From Coriolopsis trogii (taxonomy: Eukaryota > Basidiomycota > Agaricomycetes > Polyporales > Polyporaceae): a stretch of DNA of 64,000 nt. The DNA is taken from positions 1,674,001 to 1,738,000 of the forward strand of contig JAHYIO010000036.1 of NCBI GenBank assembly GCA_020543525.1, read 5' to 3'. Positions 23,311 to 34,600 of this stretch are shown piece by piece (within the stretch, counting starts at the first letter, position 1; every line of letters begins with the position of its first letter). The notes under the pieces are model-generated. The model was not told the origin of the DNA. It worked only from the letters and a program-made list of their open reading frames with translations, and made no database searches. The translations under genes and the position numbers were made by a program.

Positions 23311-23977
23311 CAGATCGTCGCAACGGCAAGCGCTTCGTGACCAGACCACATGGGCGCTCGCTACCCTTGTCTACCAACCACGATGACTTCCACTGTCAAC
23401 AGCAGCGGTGACCGAACGATACGTTAAGGTAAGTATCTCAGTCTCAGTATCAGTTCAGCTGGCACCATACCCTACAACAATATTGCCCTTGTAACTTCTT
23501 AGGTATCCCACCCTCGCGCACATTCTCGAGGTCTATTATAGGAGTTATGGTCAGCGATGCAACAAGTCTCGATTATCCTGTATAGTGTCCTCCCACCTTC
23601 CCGGACCGATACGCCCGTGACTGAATAGGTTCAATCATCAGCACTGCGCTTGGTCCTCCTGGATCTCCTCGAAAGGCAGTCTATCATACACGCGAAACCA
23701 CCTGCTGAAAACGACATCGACGTCTTCTATGCATGTGCGCGAAAACACTCCTCCCTGGTCAGCGTCAGGATGCACGATTGCGGAGTCAAGCCGGCTTCTT
23801 TCTCATAACATAACGACTTCTGCGCATTCGCGAATCCCGAACGGAGAGTCGCTACGGCTTTTTGTCGCAGGTGATGTACACCTGGCAGTCGGGAAGGACA
23901 TTCAAAGGCCATTCTCACGACGAGCAACATATAAGGATGCTCGGTATGTCCATCCGAGCGTCGGTACATGGTTCACA
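23311..23977. other. Intergenic, upstream of the esterase
   Basis: No gene recognised. The frame that runs into the esterase from 23729 lacks a signal-like start and is taken as leader sequence; the esterase ATG at 23978 gives a signal peptide at once. Confidence 0.4.
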
Positions 23978-25479
23978 ATGTTTCTTCCACTTCTTGCGAT
24001 CCTGTCAACGACTGCACTCGCAGTCCCGACACGGTCCGCCTCACAGCCAATTGTTACGCTCGGCAATGCCACCATAATCGGCAAGTCTAATGGCACGGTA
24101 ACGCAGTATCTTGGAATTCCCTACGCACAAGCCCCGTACGTGTATATGCATGCCCTTTTCTTGCACCAGACAGGCAGTCTTCACAGTATTCGTCTTGTGC
24201 AGTGTTGGCGATCTCCGACTTCGCCTACCCCGACCTCTGCAGTCGATGCGCGGTATGGTCAACGCTACTGCATTCGGACCGCAATGCATCCAGCAAACGT
24301 TCCCCGTTGTGTCACTGCCGAGTGTTGTACCTGCCGCCACCGAACAGTATATCAACAGCATCTCACAAGTCCCGGGTATACCGCAGAGCGAAGACTGTGC
24401 GAGCAAACCCTCTTCCCTATTTGTAAGGATGTAGATCGAGCTGACAGGCTTTTCAGGCTTGAACCTGAACATCATTGTACCCGCAAACGCTACTCCCAAT
24501 TCTAAGTTGCCGGTCGCCGTAGTACGCGTATTCACAACTCCCATAATGTCTTGAATTTCTGATTGGTTCACGCATCCTTAGTGGATATTCGGGGGCGGGT
24601 TTCAGGTTGGCTCAAATGCGGTGTATGTTCCGCGTAGCGTAAGGAATGTCATCTCCTCACATCCTTCTACTCTGCAGGCAACCAGGGGAGGTTGTTGTGG
24701 ACAGGTCAATCGAGATCGGGCATCCAATCGTCTATGTTGCCTTGAACTACAGGTAAGCTCCATTGCAGATGGGCACCGTAGACCTCGATCTGATATCAAA
24801 CAATAGACTCAGCGGTCAGTACCAATGGCCACAACATAAGTAGGAGATGCTGATCCATTGCACAGCATTTGGATTCCTCGGTGGCAAGGAAGTCAAGAAG
24901 GCCGGCATCGCAAACCTTGGACTACATGACCGTACGTCCATGATGCTCCTTTGAACCAGTGCCTCTCGCTTATACCAATAACATCAGAGCGAGAGGCGCT
25001 GCGGTGGATCCATAAGAATATCGGAGCATTCGGCGGGGACCCGACGAAGGTCATGATGTATGCTTCATGACCCTCTTCCTACATGCTCTAGCTGGCTGAC
25101 CAGCGCTCTGGCGCGACACAGATGGGGAGAGAGTGCGGGCGCGATGTCCGTCGCTTTGCATATGATGGCCAACGGTGGAAACCCCCAAGGGCTCTTCCGC
25201 GCGGGTTTCATGGAGTCTGGAACTGCTGCTCCCGTAGGCTTCGTTGACGGGCCAGATATGCAGGATACATTCGATGGAATCGTTGAGGACACCGGATGTA
25301 GAAATGCGGAGGCTCTACAATCGGACAAAAAAGTCCCAGGTTTAATAAACCTTGGGACTTTTTTGTCTGCCTCCCCTGTCTGTTGTAGCACGTTGCTGCC
25401 CCCCCACCCATTTTCCTACCATCTCATTGTGCTGATTGGATTAAATAGGGACTATCTTGGGGGCCCTGAAGACCGCTAG
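23978..25479 (+). pseudogene. Truncated type-B carboxylesterase/lipase
   Basis: Exons 23978-24135, 24203-24396, 24457-24521, 24582-24622, 24678-24752, 24807-24814 (8 nt), 24866-24931, 24988-25057 and 25122-25479 keep phase throughout and give 344 aa. Visible: signal peptide (MFLPLLAILSTTALA), QYLGIPYAQAP, SEDCLNLNI (the usual disulphide region), the oxyanion GGGF, HDQREALRWI, FGGDP and the nucleophile elbow GESAG with Ser230. Full-length family members run to about 530-560 aa. Here the homology stops after ...FDGIVEDTGCRN, right where a 44-bp palindrome begins (25324). The frame then runs on through unrelated sequence to a stop at 25479. The catalytic acid and His, which lie in the second half of the family, are missing, so the product should be inactive. 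I therefore call it a truncated gene. Confidence 0.88.
25324..25367. repeat. 44-bp near-perfect palindrome at the esterase break point
   Basis: The arms GACAAAAAAGTCCCA...GGTTTA and its reverse complement meet with almost no loop; one extra A lies in the right arm. It reads like two transposon terminal repeats joined head to head, or an excision scar. Esterase homology ends here. Confidence 0.85.
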
Positions 25480-26063
25480 GATGGCATAGGCGACGGACAA
25501 CGACGAGGCGGGATGATTCCTGATTTGGAAGCATGGGATGATACAGGCGCTCATGACTTCCCGCCCGTTACGATTGCCTTTTAGAGCTCCGCGCCGCCTG
25601 GCGTCTCTCTATCTCCCGTCATCGTTCCCGCTCTCGTAGTCGTCCCTCACGCCTTCGGACGCGCGCGCGCATGCATCCGAACCTATTATACACTGCGCCT
25701 AGCGATTTGAAATGCAACTGATGCTATCCAGTGCCTGCGGTCTGCCCCCGCCAGCATTCTCAAAGCGGCCATGGATAGGGAATGGCCCTCCGTGCGGTCC
25801 TGGACACAGTAGCGATGCGAGATTGATGCCGGCGGCGCTGTGAATCAGGAAACGATAGTGACTCGCATTCAACACGCCCGTCTCGTGGCCCTCCAAGGAT
25901 TGCTAGTATTGTCAGTAGTTTGCTCTAGAGTGTGGTGTTTCGTCAGGCCTTATAACTTCGTAGGATGCGCGCGCGTTTGTTACTCCTCGTTACAGTCGAC
26001 TTATGTTCTACTTTTATCGAATACAATCGTCTACTTATATATTTCATACAATCTATTATTCGA
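25480..26063. other. Intergenic, no gene recognised
   Basis: The stretch has GCGCGC-rich runs near 25655-25675 and no motif. No second half of the esterase is found here. Confidence 0.4.
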
Positions 26064-26080
26064 CGAACAATACAACGCGG

Positions 26081-26127
26081 CTATTCAATACAAGCGACTA
26101 TTCAATACAAGCGACTATTCAATACAG
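26081..26127. repeat. 17-bp tandem repeat, about 2.8 copies
   Basis: CTATTCAATACAAGCGA is repeated at 26081, 26098 and (partial) 26115 in AT-rich sequence downstream of the minus-strand gene ending at 26182. Confidence 0.9.
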
Positions 26128-26181
26128 CCAGATCAATACAACGATACTATACAGCACGAATTACATTTGCGCCGAATCCCT

Positions 26182-26986
26182 TTAGTTCCGTGCAGGGCGA
26201 CCAGAAGCCCGAGCCCGGCGCGTTTGACCGCGAGCGCGAGCACGGGCCGGAGCGGGAACGGCAGCCGGAGCGGGAACGGCAGCCGGAGCGGGTGCTGCAG
26301 CCGGAGCGGGGCCTGCAGCTGCAGTTGGGTCCGCAGCTGCAGGAGGAGGCGGCGGGGGCGGAGGACCAACGACGAATATATCTTTGTGCCATTTGAACTG
26401 CCGTTCTAAGTCTTTTTTCATTCTGTACGCGTGTATCAGCGCAAGTACTCGTTAGATTGAAATACGGCACTCACAGATCTTGCTTCTTTTCGGAGACTTT
26501 GGATTCGTGCTGTACGGGTGATTAGATAGGAATTCATATGTATGAACATCACGTACCGGGGAGAACGTGAACGTCGCTGATTCTCCGTATCGTCCCTTAG
26601 CCTCCTCGGTAAATGGCTTCATCGAGTGATGAGACCCGACAGGGTGTTTCTCGGCCGCGATTCCAAGAGCGTGAAACGCCTACGGGACCAAGAAGTTGAG
26701 TAAAGCAAATGCTGTCGTTACGTTAAGGTTTACCTTCACGACGTCCGCCGTTTTCAATTCCTTGCGCCCCGCGCCGTCAATCTTGAAGATTGATTCGAAC
26801 ACCTGTCTTGCTGTTAGTAGTCGGAGTCTGTATCGATAGAGTACGTACATGCATATATTTCCGTGGCACATATACTGGCGGGGGCGACGACATTGCGGTG
26901 GGAGGAGGGCAAAAGTGGTCGGAGGTCGGAGAGAGCGCTGCAGTGCGTAGTTGCTCGTCGTGTGCGGGCGCGAATGACGAAGTCAC
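26182..26986 (-). CDS. Small protein with a recurrent fungal C-terminal module (HicA-like, tentative) and a Pro/Ala tail
   Basis: Exons (complement) 26849-26986, 26734-26802, 26557-26679, 26475-26509 and 26182-26422 give 606 nt, 201 aa, every junction in phase. The order is a short disordered N-terminus, YVPRKYMHVFESIFKIDGAG (residues about 39-58), KTADVVKAFHALGI, a GSHH motif, TFTFSPHESKV, LMKKDLERQFKWHKDIFV, then a proline run and an Ala/Pro repeat tail. I recall the pattern VFxSIFxxDG...GS...F...H...FGW...F from many fungal hypothetical proteins, sometimes described as HicA-like; that link is tentative. No function is claimed. The tail is encoded by imperfect 18-bp repeats at 26218-26336, so its length is probably variable. 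The ATG at 26984-26986 is the first in frame; a second Met lies at residue 32. Confidence 0.75.
26218..26336 (-). repeat. 18-bp coding repeats (Pro/Ala tail)
   Basis: Imperfect copies of GCCGGAGCGGGAACGGCA (plus-strand reading) encode alternating Ala-Pro units at the end of the protein at 26182-26986. The unit is a multiple of three, so copy changes keep the frame. Confidence 0.8.
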
Positions 26987-27576
26987 TGCAGTGCAACGAG
27001 AGCGAGAGTTGGCGAAGATGGGAGGAGGGAGAAAGTAGATGGAGGTTGAAGGTGAGCGAGAGTAGATGGAGGTTGGAGATGAGCGAGTAGGTGGAGGACA
27101 GAAGACGTCGAGCGCTGAAGTTTCGCAGCTGCTCGGTGTATACGGGCGTGACCGACGGAGTCACGGTTGCGTCCGACACGAGCCATTCGGGGAGGACGGT
27201 CCCTCCTCATCGAATGAATACGAGCTGTAGGTTAGGGTCTTGGGCCAACGGCCATATTGCCGATCGGCGGGGCGGAGAGGGTCGTTCTCGCCTTCGAGGC
27301 CATGGAGGAATGGGAAGAGAACGTGCGGTGAGATGCGAGAAATGGACGTCAGAGAACTGGTCGGCGTTGAGGGCGTGCATGGGCGGAAGAGAGTCAGGGC
27401 GCGGGCGGAGGACGGGGAGGAACTCGAGGAATGAGGGTCGATACTGGAGACCGTGTATGGTGGCGGTGTTGGAGTCGAGAGAGAGAGGGCCATGGCGAGT
27501 GGGTGTGCGGAGGAATAGGAGGATGGGAGGAGAGATAGAGGGATAAATGAGGTTGGAGAAGAGCGTCGCGGCGACA
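26987..27576. other. Purine-rich intergenic stretch before the satellite
   Basis: The plus strand is rich in GGAGG and GAGCGAGA strings with short repeats of GTAGATGGAGGTTG near 27040-27080. Frames on both strands are open for up to 240 codons only because of composition. No gene is supported. Confidence 0.5.
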
Positions 27577-28476
27577 GGATGAGTCCGTGCGGTGAGCGTG
27601 CAGCTATGAGGAGCTCGGGGAACGCGTCGTCGAGACTCGGGTGGATGCGGCCAGGGCTCCTGCGGGACTGGTGGACCTGTGAGGTGCAAGACGGGTCGAT
27701 GAGTCCGTGCGGTGAGCGTGCAGCTATGAGGAGCTCGGGGAACGTGTCGTCGAGACTCGGGTGGATGCGGCCGGGGCTCCTGCGGGACTGGTGGACCTGT
27801 ATGGGTGCAAGACGGGTCGATGAGTCCGTGCGGTGAGCGTGCAGCTATGAGGAGCTCGGGGAACGTGTCGTCGAGACTCGGGTGGATGCGGCTGGGGCTC
27901 CTGCGGGACTGGTGGACCTGTATGGGTGGAAGACGGGTCAGTGGCACAGGATGAGTCCGTGCGGTGAGCGTGCAGCTATGAGGAGCTCGGGGAACGTGTC
28001 GTCGAGACTCGGGTGGATGCGGCCGGGGCTCCTGCGGGACTGGTGGACCTGCATGGGTGGAAGACGGGTCAGTGGCACAGGATGAGTCCGTGCGGTGAGC
28101 GTGCAGCTATGAGGAGCTCGGGGAACGTGTCGTCGAGACTCGGGTGGATGCGGCCGGGGCTCCTGCGGGACTGGTGGACTGGTGGACCTGTATGGGTGCA
28201 AGACGGGTCAATGAGTCCGTGCGGTGAGCGTGCAGCTATGAGGAGCTCGGGGAACGTGTCGTCGAGACTCGGGTGGATGCGGCTGGGGCTCCTGCGGGAC
28301 TGGTGGACCTGTATGGGTGGAAGACGGGTCAGTGGCACAGGATGAGTCCGTGCGGTGAGCGTGCAGCTATGAGGAGCTCGGGGAACGTGTCGTCGAGACT
28401 CGGGTGGATGCGGCCGGGGCTCCTGCGGGACTGGTGGACCTGCATGGGTGGAAGACGGGTCAGTGGCACAGGATGA

Positions 28477-29239
28477 GTCCGTGCGGTGAGCGTGCAGCTA
28501 TGAGGAGCTCGGGGAACGCGTCGTCGAGACTCGGGTGGATGCGGCCAGGGCTCCTGCGGGACTGGTGGACCTGTGAGGTGCAAGACGGGTCGATGAGTCC
28601 GTGCGGTGAGCGTGCAGCTATGAGGAGCTCGGGGAACGTGTCGTCGAGACTCGGGTGGATGCGGCCGGGGCTCCTGCGGGACTGGTGGACCTGTATGGGT
28701 GCAAGACGGGTCGATGAGTCCGTGCGGTGAGCGTGCAGCTATGAGGAGCTCGGGGAACGTGTCGTCGAGACTCGGGTGGATGCGGCCGGGGCTCCTGCGG
28801 GACTGGTGGACCTGCATGGGTGGAAGACGGGTCAGTGGCACAGGATGAGTCCGTGCGGTGAGCGTGCAGCTATGAGGAGCTCGGGGAACGTGTCGTCGAG
28901 ACTCGGGTGGATGCGGCCGGGGCTCCTGCGGGACTGGTGGACTGGTGGACCTGTATGGGTGCAAGACGGGTCAATGAGTCCGTGCGGTGAGCGTGCAGCT
29001 ATGAGGAGCTCGGGGAACGTGTCGTCGAGACTCGGGTGGATGCGGCTGGGGCTCCTGCGGGACTGGTGGACCTGTATGGGTGGAAGACGGGTCAGTGGCA
29101 CAGGATGAGTCCGTGCGGTGAGCGTGCAGCTATGAGGAGCTCGGGGAACGTGTCGTCGAGACTCGGGTGGATGCGGCCGGGGCTCCTGCGGGACTGGTGG
29201 ACCTGCATGGGTGGAAGACGGGTCAGTGGCACAGGATGA
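28477..29239. repeat. Higher-order repeat unit, copy 1 (A-B-C-D-C-C)
   Basis: Six monomers in the order A, B, C, D, C, C span 763 bp and recur in the same order at 29500-30261. The two blocks appear nearly identical, which implies recent block duplication by unequal exchange. Confidence 0.85.
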
Positions 29240-29499
29240 GTCCGTGCGGTGAGCGTGCAGCTATGAGGAGCTCGGGGAACGTGTCGTCGAGACTCGGGTG
29301 GATGCGGCCAGGGCTCCTGCGGGACTGGTGGACTGGTGGACCTGTATGGGTGCAAGACGGGTCAATGAGTCCGTGCGGTGAGCGTGCAGCTATGAGGAGC
29401 TCGGGGAACGTGTCGTCGAGACTCGGGTGGATGCGGCTGGGGCTCCTGCGGGACTGGTGGACCTGTATGGGTGGAAGACGGGTCAGTGGCACAGGATGA

Positions 29500-30261
29500 G
29501 TCCGTGCGGTGAGCGTGCAGCTATGAGGAGCTCGGGGAACGCGTCGTCGAGACTCGGGTGGATGCGGCCAGGGCTCCTGCGGGACTGGTGGACCTGTGAG
29601 GTGCAAGACGGGTCGATGAGTCCGTGCGGTGAGCGTGCAGCTATGAGGAGCTCGGGGAACGTGTCGTCGAGACTCGGGTGGATGCGGCCGGGGCTCCTGC
29701 GGGACTGGTGGACCTGTATGGGTGCAAGACGGGTCGATGAGTCCGTGCGGTGAGCGTGCAGCTATGAGGAGCTCGGGGAACGTGTCGTCGAGACTCGGGT
29801 GGATGCGGCCGGGGCTCCTGCGGGACTGGTGGACCTGCATGGGTGGAAGACGGGTCAGTGGCACAGGATGAGTCCGTGCGGTGAGCGTGCAGCTATGAGG
29901 AGCTCGGGGAACGTGTCGTCGAGACTCGGGTGGATGCGGCCGGGGCTCCTGCGGGACTGGTGGACTGGTGGACCTGTATGGGTGCAAGACGGGTCAATGA
30001 GTCCGTGCGGTGAGCGTGCAGCTATGAGGAGCTCGGGGAACGTGTCGTCGAGACTCGGGTGGATGCGGCTGGGGCTCCTGCGGGACTGGTGGACCTGTAT
30101 GGGTGGAAGACGGGTCAGTGGCACAGGATGAGTCCGTGCGGTGAGCGTGCAGCTATGAGGAGCTCGGGGAACGTGTCGTCGAGACTCGGGTGGATGCGGC
30201 CGGGGCTCCTGCGGGACTGGTGGACCTGCATGGGTGGAAGACGGGTCAGTGGCACAGGATG
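29500..30261. repeat. Higher-order repeat unit, copy 2 (A-B-C-D-C-C)
   Basis: Same monomer order as 28477-29239. The intervening monomers at 29240-29499 are D and C types. Confidence 0.85.
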
Positions 30262-30495
30262 AGTCCGTGCGGTGAGCGTGCAGCTATGAGGAGCTCGGGG
30301 AACGTGTCGTCGAGACTCGGGTGGATGCGGCCGGGGCTCCTGCGGGACTGGTGGACCTGTATGGGTGCAAGACGGGTCAATGAGTCCGTGCGGTGAGCGT
30401 GCAGCTATGAGGAGCTCGGGGAACGTGTCGTCGAGACTCGGGTGGATGCGGCTGGGGCTCCTGCGGGACTGGTGGACCTGTATGGGTGCAAGACA

Positions 30496-30970
30496 GATCA
30501 GCGTGGTTAGGATGAGTAAATGTGAACAACGAGAGTTGGTAACGGTTCCACGGACATCCGAAGACGAAGGACGGTAGGAAGCGATGGCGCACGAAGTCAG
30601 CAGAGGAAAAGTCGTCGTTTGTGAGCGCAGTTGTGGGTCGCAGCGGGGAGCCTGTTGAACACTTTGCGTGTATACCATCTGACGTGTTGTCATCATTGCG
30701 TCTGGGATTGGGTGGTTATACGTGTCTGTGTGCTTGCTTGTTAGATCACCACATACTTGCAAAGTAGAATAGCATACAGTGACCAAAGTTGATGTGAGCA
30801 TGCAAAAATTGCTTCCAATGACTGGCAAGTTGAGAGGGCCTTGTTATGATATCTTAGGTACCGTGAGAGTATCGATGGGACGGGTCACGTGACTTTGATT
30901 TCAATGACTAAGTAAGCCACATTGGCCCATGTATGATGTATTAGGTGGTTAGTCTTGTGACCTTCACCTC
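30496..30970. other. Intergenic after the satellite
   Basis: No gene recognised. The last part (about 30860-30970) holds two diverged relatives of the 87-bp repeat that follows. Confidence 0.4.
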
Positions 30971-31185
30971 TCACTGACTGTCCAAGTATGAAGGTCTTGT
31001 ATGAAGTGTTAGACACCGTGAGAATGTCGCTGCGGTAAATCACGTGACCTTTTACCCTCACTGACTGTCCAAGTATGAAGGTCTTGTATGAAGTGTTAGA
31101 CACCGTGAGAATGTCGCTGCGGTAAATCACGTGACCTTTTACCCTCACTGACTGTCCAAGTTTGAAGGAAGGTCTTGTATGAAGC
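30971..31185. repeat. 87-bp tandem repeat with a CACGTG in each unit
   Basis: Units start at 30971, 31058 and 31145 (TCACTGACTGTCCAAGT...). The first two are nearly identical; the third is partial. Each full unit contains ATCACGTGACC, a palindromic E-box core. Diverged copies lie upstream from about 30860. The array sits about 480 bp downstream of the RNR-like gene stop (31659). Confidence 0.9.
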
Positions 31186-31658
31186 GCTGCTATCAATATC
31201 GTGAATGTAAGTGTCAGCCTGAGATAGCTTGTGAGGTGCGGCGAGTTGGTGCAACAGTGATATGCGTGGCGGCTCCAACGCAGGCCAGCTTTCATCTTTC
31301 TTTTCCTACAAGTTTCAGGCCCGTTACGACCCTACTCATATGTGCAAATTCACCTGCCCACCATCGTTTCGACCTGACCTCTGCTTCGTCGTACATCATT
31401 CCCGATACATCTCTTCTTCCAAAGGGTATAGTCTTGCAACCTTTCAGCGAATTAAGTGCCTTGCGTTAACGAGGAGCGTAGGCAGTTCAGGACGTGCCAT
31501 GATCATACAAAGCCAATATATTCGTATGCGAGTTGCCCTTCTGAGCGGAAAGAATAAGGCTCTACCAAACCTGACTAAAGCAACAGATGACAAGTAGACG
31601 GTCGGGAGCAATGAACGAGTATGAAGTACAAGGCGGGAGTGCTCGCACGAGAAATCTG
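31186..31658. other. 3' flank of the RNR-like gene, no gene seen
   Basis: No motif or repeat beyond the end of the 87-bp array. Confidence 0.4.
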
Positions 31659-34600
31659 TCAAGCAGAGTCATCATCAGACAAAACCCCGGCCGCGTCGTC
31701 GTTGGTTTCGTGTGCAAGCGTAATGGGGACGTCGAGCACCGTGGAAAGGTCCGGGCCCATATTGTGAGTCGCAGTCAACGGAGTGGTGATTGCTATCGGT
31801 GTCGGTGGCACCGGAGCAAAAGGGTACTGATCCGCTACGTGAGGCATTCTGGTCGACATACCAAAGATGGGAGGGCGAGTACGTAAGTAGTATAGCCCAG
31901 TTTTCAAACCCCGTCGCCAGGCATGCAATTGTAGGTTTACCTAAGCTCCAGTCAGAAACGCACAATGTGTGGGTGAGTGAGGTGAAGCTTACGATGCAGT
32001 CCGTGGTAACACCAGCTACGTGCAGTGTCAATGACTGCATCTGGTCGACGAACGGTCCGCGATCTGCCGCCATGTCGATGAGGATCTTGGGGTCAACCTC
32101 CCAAACGGTTTTGTACAATTGGCGCACTTCCGTAGGGATGGCCTCTATACCTTGGATAGAGCCTAGAAAGGGAACGTCAGATGCAATGTACGTGTTTGGT
32201 AAGACTCGGACTTGCCATGATTGAGGGTAATGCGTGTACGTATGGCGTCGTCCCACAGGCCACGGCCCGTGAGATCACGGACAAGCCATGGACAGATGTT
32301 CGTGAAGTCCATAGTCCCTGTTCTGTACGTCATAATATTACTGTAGTGCAGTCAGCTCAGACCGTTGCTACGGTGAATGTACCACTTCACCTGACGTAGG
32401 GATCTGTGCCTTCAGAGGTGCCGAGAAGATACGCGGTCGATACAGTCGGCATCTGCGCTGTAAGCATGGAGTTGCGCAAGCCATGTTCCCGAATGTTCTG
32501 GCGGAGGACGTTGAAGTCGTAACGACCTGTACCGACAGTATCCCACATATCCATTTGTAGGATCCCCTGAGCGGCAGGTGACCCGGCAAACGCCGGATAG
32601 GAACCGTACTCACGAGAGAGTTCGCAGCTGGCCTCAAGCGCTGCATGGTAGATGGTCTCGAAGATCTCGATGTTGAGTCGTCGTGCCTTCTCCGATTCGA
32701 AAGGAATTCGCATAGCGAAAAACACATCAGCAAGTCCTTGCGTACCCACTCCAATGGCCCGAGTGAATCGAGCAGAAGCAGCAGCGGCCGGTGTAGGATA
32801 GGTTGAGTTATCGATGAGGAGGTCCGTATTCTCCACCACGAGTTTGGTAACCCGATGAAGGGAGTTGAAGTTGAAAGTGTGATCGGGGAGGACGAAGTGA
32901 GGCAAAGATAGGGACGCCAACGTGCAGCCAGCAGGCTCGCACGGTGCTGAGTATTGGACGACATCGGTGCACAGGTTGGATGTGCGAACAGCTCCAAGAT
33001 GGCTTTGGTTGTTTTTCCCTGCGCTATCGTGAGCAGACCGACTAGATGATGGATGTGCACTCACTATTGATAGTGTCCTGGAATAGTATGAAGGGCGTGC
33101 CGGATTCTTTTTGCGCCTCGCATATACTGGTCCATAGTTCCAACGGTGTCACGTATATGGCACGCTTCGCGGACCGTTCGTACTGTTCGTAAGACGCGGT
33201 AAATTCGTCCCCAAAACAAGACACCAGTCCTGGTGTGTCAATGGGATCAAAAAGGCACCAGCGTTGCCCGGTTGAGAGTCGTTGCATGCTATAGGGAGCA
33301 GTTAGAGGCAGAGGCTTGTCATTGAGTCAAGTGGTAACTTACAAGAGATCAGGGATCCAAATTGCGGGAAATAGATGTCGGAAACGTGCTCCCCTGGCTG
33401 CGCGATTTGTGCGGCAGAGGATGAACGGACGGAGGTCTGCATGCCAAATCGGGAGGTACGCAGTGCAGACGGGGCGTCGTTGCTCGTCGAGATGTGCCGC
33501 AGCGTACTTTGCGTGAGCATCGAACACATCCATAAGGGCAAGGACACCGCCCTGCACTGTAGGAAGTGTGCTAATACGCTTATTAGCCAGTAGTGATCCA
33601 CGTAAGCTGTAGTTGGTTACTCACCGTTTGGCCGGTATCGCGTCCAAGGAAAGGCCGATTCCACCTTCCACCATCCAAAAGCTGTCCAGCTGTGTGACGC
33701 TTTTCAGCATGTGCACGACGTCTGAGTTGTCGGGCCGAGCCAAGTAGCAAGAGGCACAATTCGGCTCGGAGGTTCCAGCATTATACAGAACCGGAGAGGC
33801 ATGCGTATAAACCTGTTTGGAAAGGGCTTCATACGTGTCCAAAACACGACGTATGTCGTCTCCGTGAATGCTGATGGCCGTCCGCATGTAAAGGAATTGA
33901 GGACGCTCTACGATGCCGGAGTCTTTGCGCATCAAGTAGGAGCGAGCAAGAATCTGCACTGAGTGACTACGAACAGCTATTAGCGACGCGTTCATAGGTG
34001 ATGAGAAGGATATACTGACAAAGTCATCTCGAAGTCTCTGCTATGATCGATAGCCGCATCAAGATCTAGGAAGTTCTCCTCGACGATATTCACGAAGTTT
34101 GTACTGAGGGGACCCCCGGATCCTAAGCGTAGAGTTGACAGTCAGAGTCGGGAGCTCCAAACAGAATGGGTGATAACGTACGCTCTGCATAAGTGGAGAC
34201 CCACAGGGAGAAGCATGCATTCACCCGCTTGTGAATGTCGGAAATGATGATACGGCCCGCCAAGCGTCCAAAGTCTGGATGCCGGCTCGTCCATGAAGAC
34301 ACCACGATTCCAGCGTGGTTCTGTTGCGGTCAGTGGGATGCGATACACAATCCGGAGTAACGTACCAGAAGATCTCTTGTAGTGATCTGATTGGTCATAC
34401 TGCCTTCGATCTCGTCGGTGAGTCTAAGAAGTGGTTAGCAGACGATGTCCATTCGAGGCATGGACATAACATACTCGCTGCAATCAACGATATCGGTGTC
34501 TAATTCGAAGGAGATCTGGATAGTCATGAGATAACTCCCGTGGAATGTTGCCACCGTGATGTAGTACGTAGTACACACCCGTTCAAGGAATATGCGAAGC

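Larger units (their letters stand above)
27577..30495. repeat. Minisatellite of about 23 monomers (120-131 bp) with higher-order structure
   Basis: Every monomer begins GATGAGTCCGTGCGGTGAGC and contains ...AGCTCGGGGAACG and ...GGACTGGTGGACC. Starts (at the GTCCGTGC string) fall near 27583, 27703, 27824, 27955, 28086, 28216, 28347, 28477, 28597, 28718, 28849, 28979, 29109, 29240, 29370, 29500, 29620, 29740, 29871, 30001, 30131, 30262 and 30383. Four length classes recur: A 120 bp, B 121 bp, C 131 bp (ending in a GTGGCACAGG tail) and D 130 bp (doubled GGACTGGTGGA). The lengths are not multiples of three overall, so no frame survives along the array. Long open frames on both strands come from the lack of stops in the monomer and are not genes. 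Confidence 0.97.

Noticed and set aside
23729..23977. N-terminal extension of the esterase from an upstream ATG
   Set aside because: The extension has no signal peptide and no family similarity, whereas the ATG at 23978 gives a typical signal peptide.
27577..30495. Many 67-254 aa frames on both strands of the satellite, with PxxP-type repeats
   Set aside because: Monomer lengths of 121, 130 and 131 bp break any frame along the array, and both strands are equally open. They are composition artefacts.
27577..30495. CRISPR-like array
   Set aside because: There are no unique spacers; the whole monomer is repeated and the sequence is eukaryotic.
33553..33651. A 5-nt exon (CTTAC) that would restore the RNR1 frame
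   Set aside because: It would need an 18-bp intron upstream, far below a workable size, so the junction was left unresolved.
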